Below are positions 43,655 to 55,829 of a stretch of 64,000 bases of DNA, one piece after another. This DNA is from Gnetum montanum. Lineage: Eukaryota > Streptophyta > Gnetopsida > Gnetales > Gnetaceae. Under the pieces are notes generated by a model that did no database searches, was not told the DNA's origin, and saw only the letters and a program-made list of their open reading frames with translations. The DNA is taken from NCBI GenBank assembly GCA_015680685.1, contig MNCI01018351.1:62001-126000 (forward strand), in the 5' to 3' direction. The number at the start of each line of letters is the position of its first letter. Positions within the stretch are counted from its first letter, which is position 1. Both the position numbers and the translations under genes were made by a program.

Positions 43655-45480
43655 ATCTAGATCACTAAATCATATGTTTTTGCAAAATTAATAAAACAAA
43701 TAAAAATTTTTTTATTAGGCATTTTTACAACTTCTATGTAGTGTTTAGAAGTAACTAAGTGATTAATAGTAGAGTGATTTTGTCTAAAACATACTTAACA
43801 TTTATCCTAACTTGGTTACCTTTAGCCTAAGAACTAATTCTTTTTCTAGTACAATGCTTAATAACTTAGAAAAAATATTACTCATAACAATCATTCTATC
43901 AAAAAGAAAAGGATCATCACCACGAGCGACAGTGCTCATTCGACTAAGTCAAGTCCTAGGAGGACTGGTAGGTGAGTAAAAGCCTAACCTCTTTTATTGG
44001 CTATGCCTAAGCTCGAACCTAGGTCTTTGACTTAAGAAATGATCATTTGATAATTGTTCAAATTATTTTTATCCATCTTTTTATATAACAAGATAGCTTT
44101 ATTAGTTTTCCAATGTTGATTTAATCCTTGCTCCGTTGTTAACTTTAATTTGTAGCAATTTTCTCTAAGAATAGAAAATCCTACCTACTTTAATAATTCT
44201 ACATATAAATTATCTGAATCTACAAATTTACCAAATGCTAGATTTTTAATACCCTATGTGACTTCCTCAAGAGTAAATCAAAGAGGTTCTTGTTGTACAA
44301 TAGTATTAGAATTATCCTCTTGTTCTATAAATAGCCTACTATGAAATGAGCAAATATCTTAAAAAGAAAATTAAATGATGAAAATGCTTTATGATAAAAA
44401 CATTGTCAAAACTATTTAGGTTCCTTTTTAATGATGTAATCAAAATAGCAGGTAAGATGAACATTTAGGGAAGAACATGTGAGCAAGCAAGCACAAGCCA
44501 ATACACACTAATGAGATCACCTTGACAAGAGGTAATATCATAAGACAGGGTAAGAGTATCTTTGAATTAATAGAAAAATACACATACCACTACCACTAGT
44601 AAGCCATATGACCATTAGATAGTAAAATAGATCCTTCAATCATGCAAATGTCTATCTTCCAACATCATGAGTGTTAGCCCAGCTTGTCCTAGCAAATGGT
44701 CCATAACTATTTCTAGCTAAGCATCATCCCAAGGAGCTAATTCATCCAAACACACTTAGCCAATAACCAAACACCATCAACCACCTCACATGACTTATAT
44801 AAATAAGAAAATTGGGAAAAGGGGTAGCTACTACTTATAGTGGGTAGAATTGGAAATCAAGACTCCTAGAGAATAAATTGGCTTATAGTAATGACTCTTA
44901 TCTTATAGTTGCAAAAAAAGAGTAGAAAAATTCAATCCAATTTATCAAAATAGATTTGTTAACATGGTTTTTAACTATATTATTAAACATGAAAAATCCC
45001 TAGGAAGGTTCTTTGCTTTTCATTAAATTAAACTATATGCTCCATCACTTATGTGAGCCCTTGTTAATTCCTTTGAGTTTCATTCTTGTGAACCTACTCC
45101 CTAGGTGGGATACTTAATGTGTTAGTTACAACATTGCATGGGTCAATAAATTTCATTCTTTTTTTTTTAATCAAGCACATATATTCCTTAAATAAACTTT
45201 GTCTATGACTCTTATTTTCATTCTTAATGTTCTACCTATCCTGCATACAATCCTCATTAAACCAAGTATTCCAAGCACCTTATTGTTGTGAATGCATAAC
45301 TTGCTTAGCTATAGTAAGTAAAATTTATTCAAGATCCTTATGTCTTCTTTCAATATCCTATTTATTATTTGTTACATTCATATATTTTCCTTGACTATTA
45401 GGGTGAGTTTGTATTTAAATTATTTTCTATTCTTATTTTTTCATCTAAGAAATGATTGGAATTTGCAAAAAAACAAAAAA
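43655..45480 (-). pseudogene. LINE reverse transcriptase, N-terminal part
   Basis: Upstream part of the LINE at 25950-27446. Reading on the minus strand there is WNTWFNEDCMQDR (about 45230-45270, the usual Trp-x-Asn-Glu-x-Cys linker after the endonuclease). A TLEEV...GIKNLAFGKF-like segment lies at 44190-44275, followed by NIFSKLLSIVLEKEL (about 43820-43890) and IFICFINFAKTYDLV (43665-43715; the F-x-D-F-x-K-A-Y/F-D box with Asn for Asp). Stops are frequent. A tRNA-like insert (43925-44040) separates the last two. No endonuclease was seen. Confidence 0.65.
43925..44040 (-). mobile_element. tRNA-like SINE candidate within the LINE
   Basis: Minus-strand ACCTAGGTTCGAGCTTAGG resembles a polymerase III B box. 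The segment interrupts LINE homology and is less AT-rich than its neighbours. No terminal duplication was verified. Confidence 0.35.
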
Positions 45481-45567
45481 AAAAACTCAATATGATGATG
45501 GCAAAACTCCACTAAATCTTCTCCAACTTTCAACTCCTTAATAAAATCAATATCTTCATAAAAGGTA

Positions 45568-45720
45568 AATGAGGTATTAGCCTAGTGGTATTGGTCTTAG
45601 CTTGGTATCCCTAGATCACATGTTTGATTCTGTTAGGTAGCATTGAGTTATAAACTTTTATAAATCTTGGTGTGTACCAATGTTTCAATTATTTCAAGTT
45701 CCAACATCCCCCATGACAAC
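45568..45720 (+). mobile_element. tRNA-derived SINE candidate
   Basis: A-box-like TTAGCCTAGTGG (45577-45588) and B-box-like TGTTTGATTCT (45621-45631), with the same tail words (atgtttcaatt, ttcaagttc) as the copy at 21890-22030. Confidence 0.55.
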
Positions 45721-47880
45721 CCCCCAATACCCACTCTCTCCCCCTGGCCCACCACACCCGACTCCCTCTAATATCTTCATAAAAATTAAATTAACCAGAA
45801 TAAAGCAAGAAATTTTATAATAACAAGGCTATGAGTTAATATTGCATTTTGTTACATATAATTTATACATTTTTTATATATTGTAATCTAGGAGGCAGCA
45901 ATACATTACAACTATTATTTTATTAAAATGCACATGTTACAACTTCTAAGTCTTATTATAAATTGATTTGTACATGGTTCTACTAATAATAAGATATGTA
46001 TAACCAATTTAACTTTTGAGTCACACCTTGATTATAAATAATGAGTTGTTAGCCTATGATAAGACTTTTGATTTAAAAGCTCTAAGTTATGGGTTTAATT
46101 CTAGTAGGAGATAATAAGTTATGTCTTAGGAATAAATATTATTTAAAAGAAATTTGGGTTTTGACAACCCCACAACTTGATAATAATATTTGGTAAATTT
46201 ACTATTTATAAACATATTATCTAAGTTACATTTATATATTACTTTTCTATTGGATCTTTATCTTATATAAAAATTGGTATTTCATAAAAGCTTTATATTG
46301 CTACTTTGAATTAATTTTTTTAAGTTCAAGCATAAATTTTAAAAGTGATATAAATATTTTTAGGACTAGGATCATTCTCCTTACTAACAATTAATTTTCC
46401 TCTCTTTATTTTTCAAAGCAGTATTCTAATTGTAAGTTTATACACCTAAGTAGATATCCCTAAAATTGGAAAGTGGTTTAATTTCCATGTTGTTTTTTTA
46501 TTAGCTACTTAGTGTTAGCTTAGTATAAGAGTCTTGGCTAAATAACTTCAAGTTATAGGTTTGATTTCACTAGGTAGCATTTAGTAATAAATTTTTAAAA
46601 AAAATTCATAAAAGGAATTTTGATTAGATAGATCCAACGAATCTTAGTGCATGTAAGAAAAAACTTTTAGTGTCATTTTTAGGAGAAAATGACAAGCATT
46701 AAATAAACCTTCTTTCCAATAGAAAATTTGTAAAAATTGGGAATATTCTTATATGTAATTAGCTGAATATAAGTCTCTCCTTGTAATATCAATTCTTTTT
46801 TATAGTTAAGAAGATTGATTTCAATAAAAAAATATCTAAGAAAACTAAATGTTATATAAATAGATTGCATATGCTTAATGAGACCAATTTTTTCCTACTC
46901 AACTTTTTAAACAATCAATAAAATATTAAATAACCAAAAAAACATGGAATTTTAGAAAATTCCTTAGATTAAACATCAAAATCTAAAGTCCATTTATGAA
47001 TGATCAACACTACATGATTATGTACAAATGATCCTATAAATAGGACATGTTCCACTATTGAAGCATTACTTAACTTAATAAGAAAAAATAAAATAACATA
47101 AAAATAATACTTAGCTTAAAGGACTTGAATGTGATGTTTTTTAATTACATCATTTAACTATGAAGCAAAACTTTGATTACAAGATAGGTAATTTAAAATT
47201 TGAATAAATACATATCATGATGTAAGATCAACAATTAGGGACTCATATACATCATTAGGAAGAACAAAATCAAGTATTTAGTTGCATCAACATCACTAGA
47301 AGAAGGCATTACAAATCTTTTCTCATCATTTTGTAAAGCTTTATTTTGAGAATCAACAAGAAAGTTTTGATTCAATACAAGTAGATATTTTATCATCAAT
47401 TAAAGAAGTTGAAACTAATTTAGAATTTCCATAGAGAAACCAAATTCATGAAATAAAAATCAAATCAACTAGAGAAACATCAAATCCCCTCCTAGAAGAT
47501 TCTAAGCTAAACTTGTGTTTCCTTCTTAGATCCTTTTGATAGTAATAACTTCATTGTAAACATGTGCTCTTTTGGTTAATGTCTAATCCAAAGCCTATAT
47601 ATGAAAATGGATAATAAGAAACGGTAGATTACAAGTTTTTTCATTGAAAATAGTCTCTTAAAAAGACAAGCATTTACATAACCATCTAGAACATATTAGA
47701 AGGAGCCAACAAATGTTATCAAATTTAGGGTAGTTGTGGCTATATTAAATGCCTTCACAAGGATTTGTAAGACTTAACATATGCAGTTATCATTCATGCC
47801 AACGTATGAAGTTATGAATAAAGTAGTTTTCTTTCAATCCTAGATTGACTTGCTTCCAAGATAAGATCAAATTATGGACT
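45721..47880. other. AT-rich stretch with two decayed SINE-like copies
   Basis: No gene supported. Two more tRNA-like patterns occur at about 46045-46130 (gttagcctatgat, then gggtttaattct) and 46512-46600 (gttagcttagta, then aggtttgatttc). A C-rich tract lies at 45718-45760. The rest is AT-rich with no recognisable protein. Confidence 0.45.
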
Positions 47881-49923
47881 ACATTGTTCAAGTAAAAAAA
47901 AAGCTAGGAAAACTACTTGTGAGGCTATTGTTTACTGAAAATAGAGGGTGAATAATATATAGGTTTAAGAATGGAAGGGCATATAGTGGGGTTTTTAATA
48001 CTAATAAGGACATTAGTTTTTTGAATTCATATTATGTTAAAGCTTATAAAATAATTAAATAGAATTTCATTATTTCTTATTTTTATAAATTGAAATTTGG
48101 TGATGATTTTATTCATCTTTTCCATACCTCACTCACTATGCCAATGCATAACTTACTACAAATATTGCATTGAGTTCCTCCTTTTTTCTTAAGTGGTAAA
48201 TTTATGAAGGTTGTTCTTTAGCTCCTTGTATTTTTGTTATTGTTGTAACCTTTCTTTCATGTAATTTGTATTATGGTCTACAAAGAGATATCTTAAAGGA
48301 AATTTCAATTGATGATAAGGTATGCAATTGCTTAACATACATGTTGCAAATAATTCTTTTTTTATGATTAATAATTCTCTACAACATATTAATATTTTAT
48401 TAGCTAGAGTGGAAGATTATTTCATGTTATCTAGCTTTCATATTAATTAGCAAAAATATGTTGATTATTGTAATGATAATATTAATGAGTGCATTAATCT
48501 CAAGTTCTGGAAAATCTTGAAAAAAGATTCTTTCTTGAAAATTTAGGAATGCCTTTCTATTGTTTGTCTAATCTTACTATTTTTTGAAATTATGAGATTG
48601 GTAAAATTGAAAAGAAGCTTGATAAATGGAAAGAAAAAAAATATTACCCTTATTAGAAAATTTTAGTTATTAAGTAGATACTTTGATAAACTCATGTTTC
48701 TTACCTCAATTATTGAGATCCTTCCAAAACTTCTTCTAACAAATTTGATTGTATTATGCATCGGTTTCTTTGGTCTACTAAGCAATATAGAAAAGGAATT
48801 TCTAGAGTTATTAGGGATATTTGCACTAGTAGTAAGAAAGATGAAGGAATTGGCCTCATTAATTGTTATAACTAGGGTATTTCTCTTCCAGAAACATGAA
48901 TTGCAAAATGCATTGGTGGAAATGATGTTTAGATGATCCTTTTAAGAAATAAAATTATGTAAGAAAAACCTAAAAATGATAACAATTGGTCTTGTAATAA
49001 CTTTCCTCACTATCTTATTTTCTCTAAGGTCATTTTTATCCCTTACTCTCTAGTTCTTAAATAAATTTGAAATACATGATGCAAGCTTAGTAAGTATTGG
49101 AATTACAATCAAATTATAGTTTTAGAAGATATACTTAAGCAAATTAGCCCATGGTGGATTCCTTGTAATGAAGGATCTTGGACTACTAACTCATCTAAAT
49201 TGTGTAATACTCAAAGAAAGTTTGGTATCATGCCTATCTATATATGCATGATAGATGAATTACATGAAAGGAGGCTTATAGCCTCTATGGTTTGAATAGA
49301 AAGAGGAAAAAAGATTTTGAAAATTTAATTTATGATTTTGAGAATTTATTTAAAGTTAATAATAGTTTACATTAGGTTTTTCCAAATATTTCTTAGAAGG
49401 ATACTAAATCTATTTTTTTCTTTTAACTCCAAAGTTTCATACGAGATTATTACTAAGAATGATTTTATTTATAAAAAATTTAATAAGGCCTAGAATATCT
49501 AATTATCACCACACTTTTGGATGAAGAAAATGAAAGATTTTTATAAAGCTCTTCCTTTTTCAAAAATTCATATTTTTTGTAGTATCTTATAAATCAAGGT
49601 CTTCCTATTGATACTCATCTTAAATATATGAGAATTGTTTTTTCATAATGTTTTCTTTATGGAAGTAAAGATTATTTTTTCTTTTTTATGTTTTTAAAAG
49701 TATCCTATTGCATAGCTACCCAGAAATGAATATGTAGAATTTGTAACTTTCAACCAAGAATGAATGAAATCATTCTTAGTGATCAACCTAATTTGTCTAC
49801 TTTCATTCTTTGCATTTAGAAGTGTCTTCAACTACTTGGTCTATACTCTATTTGGAAGCTTTATTATATAGCTATTTTCCAACAATAAGAGCATAACTAA
49901 TGAAATTACTTATCATGTGTAAA
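47880..49923 (+). pseudogene. L1-like LINE fragment
   Basis: Plus-strand, heavily broken. In order there is a YYVKAYKIIKWNFIISYF-like segment with KLKFGDDFIHL (about 48020-48110; the x-x-x-K-A-F/Y-D...F-G box), then VDTLINSCFLPQLLRSFQ and the open frame 48694-48936. Next is RKGISRVIRDICTSSKKDEG plus IGLINCYN (48790-48880), which is the plant L1 motif W-x-x-G...K-x-x-G-G-L-G-I. A C-terminal HFWMKKMKDFYKALPFSK segment (49510-49570) matches the region before the zinc-binding tail. Element 4 begins at its 3' side. Confidence 0.65.
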
Positions 49924-50768
49924 TGATATCTTACCTCTGATATTGCATCAACGATCTCATAGTTATAATATTGTATCTCTCCTTGCAATGTTATTTATGT
50001 GATATATCTATGCTTGGTCATGTCTATAAATACTAACCACCTATTATACCAAAGAATAACTTTCAGTTTGCCCTTACCAAAGCTCTTGCAATTTGGTTTT
50101 TTCAAGACATAGTTAGTTGTGTGTGCCCATAGTGATGTTAAGTAGCTGTATGATATCTTTATTTGAGTAAAATATACTTGGACATGTTTCATGGACAACA
50201 ATAAGGATCAAGATTTTTTATAATCATTGTAGCATCTTACAGAACATAGATTTACTTTCCATATGCCCTTTACATTACATTTATAATTTACATTTTAACT
50301 ATCATTTACATATGTAGCATTTGGTGGAATAAGTACAACTAATCTCGAGTGTTAAGTATAGTTATTTGCTAATCTAGTAGTAATATTATTGGTTCATCTA
50401 ATAATAATTTACTTGGTAATCCTAGTAATATCTGTATGAACCCATGATGCGAATGGAAGATTAGGAATGAATGCTTATCATCATTAGGCTAGACTAGATT
50501 TACTTTCATCATATTCTAATTAATTAGAATCTTTACAATGTTCTATTACTACTACTTTAGAGCCAAATAACATCAATACATCTTATGTCTTCCTACAAGT
50601 TAAACCATACATTTTAATTGCCAATAACTCCAATAAGAATACAATGTTCAATGAGCCTCATATTAACTAGTTATTGTTCATATTGTTGCATCCTTGGATT
50701 ATAAGTTGATTGTATGTGTACACTTGTGACTTGTATGATTAAGCATTAGAATCTCTTGTTTTTCATCA
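49924..50768 (+). repeat. 5' LTR of Element 4
   Basis: About 845 bp ending TTTTTCATCA at the primer site. It resembles the Element 2 LTR in order: TATA-like tctataaat (50021-50029), cagtttg, ggacatgtttcatgg, ctgggaatgaa-like. The start TGATATC is inferred from the group's TGAT ends, since no partner LTR is available. Confidence 0.65.
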
Positions 50769-50787
50769 TTGGTATCATTGTCGAGGA
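50769..50787 (+). other. Primer binding site of Element 4 (tRNA-Asp type)
   Basis: TTGGTATCATTGTCGAGGA follows the LTR and differs from the tRNA-Asp type site by transitions only. Confidence 0.8.
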
Positions 50788-50905
50788 TGGTATCAATATT
50801 ATAGTTAGTTGATATCATATAAATTCCTTGTATTAGCATTTCATGATCTATCGTTTAAGAGATATAATATTTTCAAATATACACTTAACTATTAACTAAT
50901 TAAAT

Positions 50906-52886
50906 ATGGCTTTAACACAGACTTTTTCACCTACTGAAGATATTAATAAAAGTACTCATAGAATTTTTGGTGAAGAAAACTAAAATGAGCCAGTGAAAAC
51001 AAGGATTTCCTATGCTCATACTAATTCATATTATCTACATTTTACTTTCATTTTTCATTAGGATGAACAATTTTGATCAAGATATTTTTAAGGCAACATT
51101 GTATTACCACTAGACTAGTTAGCCCCATCAATGCGTTAAGTTGTTCTACTAAGAGATAGTCTTGGTCATGCACATAGAGGGTATCAAGTCACCAAAAACA
51201 TTACTAGACTTTATAAGTCAACTAAAGTTCAAGCTAGAAGAGATGTCATTATAGAAGATAAGAATAAATAAGAAAAGAATAAACATGCATCCCAGGTAAT
51301 ACTACCCTTAGAAATAGATTATGTAAAATATCAAGCTAAAAATTTTTATAATTAGTGATTCAATTTTTGACCATATGTCCTATACATTGAAGATCTTATA
51401 CAATAGATTCTACATTTACCCTTAGCAAAAAATTCTAGAAGGGATAGGACAAATTCTAAAGTAAGGAGGGATCAAAGGCCTAGAATCTCTAGTAGAATCA
51501 CAATGAAATCATTAAGGGACTATAGAAGAAAAGCAAGTTAGCATCACTTTCGAAGTCCTCCATTGTGTTTAGCATCCTCATTGATAGATTCTAAGGAAGA
51601 TGAATGCTAACATGGAAATAAAACTCCACGAAGGCATCAAAATTGGATGCTTGATAAGAACAAAAGAAGAGATTAAGATAGATATAAGGGAAAAGATAGA
51701 CATCATGATAATAATTAAGAGGAAGATAGAGAAAGAGAAAGAAGGCATAGGAAAAGGAATGATGAAGAACATCAAAGGTTCCATTACTACTATAATAGAT
51801 ACTATGATGAATCTAAGGATCATGATGAATCCCTACTAGTTACTAGAAGCATGATCAACATCAAAAAGATTGTCTACATTCTAGCACGATATTAGAGGAA
51901 TAAATACATTAAGCAAATTGATAAGAAAAACATTCTGAAATTTGAAAGAGGTTACACTGCTAACCCATATCATTATCTTCATGCCTTTCATGGTGCCTAT
52001 GTACTAAAAAACATTGAGAATGAATGACAAAAGATTAAGTTATTTCTAAGGACACTAATCAAAGAAGCAAAAATCTTGTATCAACCTTTAGGACCAAATT
52101 ATTTTTACCAATGTAGCATAATGTTATAACTTTCTAATAACAAGTACCAAAATTATTTCAAAGAGTTAAATCTAAAAAAAATCCAAGGATGGAAAAAATG
52201 AAGTCATGAATTTAATCATGGTCAGATATTACATACTCTTGCATAGATGTCCAATGCAGGGTTTTTCCGAGAAGAAAAAACTTTGATATATAATTAATGG
52301 ATTAAGAAACAAAATAAGAGAGATCCTTGGAATATATGCCCAAGGTAGATTTTTTGAAATGCAAATCCAAAAAATATAAAAATTAATTGACCAAATGGCC
52401 AAGGAAGAAGGAGGATTAAATGAGAGAAAATCTATGGAAGAATATAATAGAAATCCATGTCTTTATAAAAGATAGACTTAGATCCATGAGATACAAGAGA
52501 AAAAAATCTATGGAAGAGGTGATTCAAAGAAAGATATTGTTAATCCAAAAGTCTATATCTAACATTACAATAAAGGCCAAAAAATATGAAACTTTATTGA
52601 TGATAAGTTTGAAATAGGAGTAAAGATAGTAAAAGAAAATATAGAGCAAGTCTTGAGCAAAGGAAAAAGAAAAAAGAAAAAAGAAAAAACTAGACATGAC
52701 ATGTGCAAGGAAAAATATATTATTGTGGAAGAAGTTATTGATTCTAGTTTAAAAGGAAAAGATTGGTATGAATTATGGCAATATGAACATTCTAAGAAAT
52801 GTTGTCTAACCATGGCTCACTTATAGGAATTACAAACACGTGTATTAAATCTATTATTTGTTAGAAAAAAAATGCTCACAAGGTTA
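50906..52886 (+). pseudogene. gag: gag of Element 4, broken
   Basis: ATG 50906 gives MALTQTFSPTEDIN. The N-terminal domain is decayed but NIVLPLD is kept (51095-51115). An Arg/Lys/Asp/Glu-rich low-complexity part lies at 51600-51800. The core follows (51940-52080; FERGYTANPYHYLHAFHGAY). The knuckle region at about 52768-52810 (YELWQYEHSKKCC) has lost its first two Cys. Many stops. Confidence 0.75.
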
Positions 52887-54785
52887 TGTAACACCCTTCT
52901 TCCTACCTTAGGATGAAGAGCATTACGTGGAGAAAGAATGGGTAACAAGGATTGATCATGACAAAGTAATGAAATTGATTCATTCTGACATAGCGAAAAG
53001 AAGTATGGTTAAGCCAAGACCAAAAGGGTTAAGAAGAGATTAAATGATGAAATGCCAATGTGCATCATATTGTTTACTATTAACATGAATATATGAACAT
53101 GTAATAAAGATTTAAATTATAAGAAATCACTAAAAGAAATTTGAATTCTATAACATTATAAATTTCATAATTATCTTATCTCAAACATCTTACATAAGAA
53201 AATATGATAAGTTCTTAGTGTTACTACATAATTCAAAATCCATACAAATTCTTCAATAAAACACTAAGCACATGAATCAAATGAATATACACCTACTTAT
53301 CAAGTAGTAAATATAGTTCCAAATAGCATATAGTTTCATAATCTGTTATGAAAATCACCAAACTACCACATATACTCCATGCTATTCCTAGCCTAAAATA
53401 CTTATACATAAAACAAAAATATCAACTATTGCTACATGAGTAACCTTGGCACTCACTTTTGGCTAAATCAAGGACAAGTCTCATGGGGGCTAGGTAGGGC
53501 ATGGCAACATGTAAGACAATCAATGCAAAGCATATCCAAGCATACAACCACTACAACATAGAAGATCATCCATCAACATGGAACTATGAATCCACAAACA
53601 TTCTAAAAACCTAATGTCATATAATTATCAATGCAAAGCATATCCAAACACACAACCACCATGAACAACCAAGATCATCCATCAATATGGAACTAAGAAT
53701 CCACAAGCATGCCAAAAATCCTATGTTATTCATTTATCCAACAAACATGGGATCAACCAAATTCACAATTGCAATGGCCCAATACCAACATCCATTCACT
53801 CCACCCATGAACCAAACAACGAAGGAGGCTAACACTCACCACACTCAGTGTCAATGTATATCAAGCTATCATAGATACTTTCAAGTTTCCAAATCAATGC
53901 TTCCAACCAAATATAAAATTACCATGCACATGGATTTATTATTAGTCTTAATGTACCAAGGTTTCCTAGTGGATACCCCCCAAGGTTCCCATACATGCTG
54001 GTGCTAGAGGTGTTTCAATGGATACCCACCTCTATGACCTTTTGGTATGTAAACACCTTAAGAAAAATCGAGAACAAGGATGTCTATATGGTTTCTATAT
54101 TTAGGACAAGAACATGGACTACAAAAGAGAAAAAGTGATGACAACTACAAAGTGATTTCAAAGTGAAGACTACAAAGACTTACGTAGGAGAAAGGATGAA
54201 GATGAAGACTACAACAAAATAAAGAAGTTCTCAAGATCGGGGATGAGCCAAATCAATGAAATGAAGCCCTAGGAAGCAAAGCCTAAGAGCTAAGAAGACA
54301 TCTGCTAGAAGTAAAAGATGTCTTGTCCTAAGTGAAAAAGAACTAGAGAAGATGTCTTGTTGAAATTGTAGACATCTCCTATCTAGAGAAGATTTCTACA
54401 TGTAGATTTCTTCTCATTAGAGATATCTCCTTTGGTGGAGAGATGTATACCCTAAATGGAAGTTTTTGCAATGAGATGTCCCAATCTCAAAGAAGTCACC
54501 TTTCCTAATGATTAGATAGTCATTTCATGAATTCCAAGGTGCTTTTAGAAACATCAAGGGTATAATAAGACTTCATTGTCTTGGGGAATTCACATGTTTG
54601 TGTGAAAGCAAGTGTTAATATCAAGAAATCATTATGTACTTTGTTCTAGTGTATTTATGTACTTCATTGTACTATCTATTGTACTTTTGTAAGTGATCAA
54701 TTGTGTTATACCTTAATGTATAAGGACTAGCAAATCAGTTGCATCCTTTTCTTATAATTTTTTTTCTCTTTTGTTGTCCTACTAG
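52887..54785 (+). mobile_element. Possible solo LTR of another family
   Basis: Starts TGTAACACCC, a common LTR start in Ty3/gypsy chromoviruses, exactly where Element 4 gag breaks off. The right part (54530-54780) reads like an R/U5 region (tataataag, then repeated tgtact-type text). No coding domain is seen inside. Possible flanks ggtta (52882-52886) and ggttg (54786-54790) fit a decayed 5-bp duplication, but the 3' end does not show a clean CA. It may be a composite of more than one repeat. Confidence 0.35.
53520..53735 (+). repeat. 108-bp tandem repeat, two copies
   Basis: Copies at 53520-53627 and 53628-53735 both contain tcaatgcaaagcatatcc, gatcatccatcaayatgg and gaatccacaa. They are diverged at scattered sites. 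The ORF running out of the second copy (53687-54007) has no recognised motif. Confidence 0.8.
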
Positions 54786-54795
54786 GGTTGATGTG

Positions 54796-55710
54796 TGATG
54801 AGCAGTGAGGTGCCCCTATGCCCAACCATACGAATCACAAAGTATTCACATGGGATGTGGTCGAATTCTATGGACTTTATAGTTTCCAGTGCATTATTCT
54901 TTTAGGAACTAAACCTTGCCCTAAGGTTGTTGTCTTCCTAATTACACTTGTGACATACACTAGTATGATTACGTGTAATTGAGGCATATGATTTTGTCAT
55001 TTTATATTTTATGATTTTGGTAGTTAAAGAGAGAAAAGGTAATTGGATTAACTAACTTAATTTAACTAATTAACTAATATCTAGCTAGCCCTAACATACA
55101 CATCCAATCCCACTCTCCACACATGTCCTAAACCCATGTATCCATTGCTAGGTTACCAAGCACTATGTTACTGGGTGCACCAAGCAATTATACTACTAGG
55201 ATTATTAAGTGAATACGTGTTACACTCGAAGCAGGTGTACTTATGTCTTTAATCTATCTAGCTTATCTTTCTTAATTACCAAAAAACATTGAATAAATAA
55301 TTGGAAACATTAAATACATAAATGAAACATTTAAACTATCCAAAATGTTGTAAGGTTTATCAAGAAGTTGATCTTTACTACTACACACATTGTCGTACTC
55401 AAGTATAACAATGCTCGAATAAAGATCCATACACTCGATGACTCCTACTACAAGCACTTTGGAAAAATATTCTAACTTTCAAATAGAAAAACTACAAGAG
55501 CTCTACTACTATTATGAAAATTGATGCTAAAAATGCGGTAGCTGAGCTCATATTTATAGACTAGGATAAACCCCTACATTGACAAGGCTGCATCGACACA
55601 ATTGACTACATCAACAGGGCCTAGTCGATGGGGCCTCATCAATGCAACAAACTACATCAACAATGCCTTATCAACGGGACTCAGTTAACGCAACAAAAAA
55701 AAACTCATCA
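54796..55710 (-). repeat. 3' LTR of Element 5
   Basis: About 915 bp, TGATGAGCAG...ACTCATCA on the plus strand. Its left end resembles that of Element 3. U3 (55560-55700) holds repeated motifs of the type tcgatggggcctcatcaatg. A TATA-like tctataaatatg lies on the minus strand at about 55551-55562. The partner LTR is outside the window. Confidence 0.8.
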
Positions 55711-55724
55711 TACCCCCATGACTG
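55711..55724 (-). promoter_or_regulatory. Polypurine tract of Element 5
   Basis: Minus-strand CAGTCATGGGGGTA abuts the LTR start TGATGAG. Confidence 0.8.
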
Positions 55725-55829
55725 AATGAAAACTTGTCCTCCAATTCTTTCCAAAATTGGGAAGGTATGAAATTATTGATGAACTTTGACATAACAAAAA
55801 AAGACAAAATAGACATAACAAAACTAAGT

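Larger units (their letters stand above)
49924..52886 (+). mobile_element. Element 4: Athila-like retrotransposon, truncated
   Basis: Has a 5' LTR, primer site and gag, then stops just past the zinc knuckle region where another repeat begins (52887). Pol, ORF3 and the 3' LTR are not in the window; they may lie beyond it, displaced by Element 5, or be deleted. The LTR is the most diverged of the group, so the copy seems old. Confidence 0.75.

Noticed and set aside
53510-53740. Possible CRISPR-like or satellite array
   Set aside because: Only two 108-bp units, diverged, without spacer structure. A simple tandem duplication explains it.
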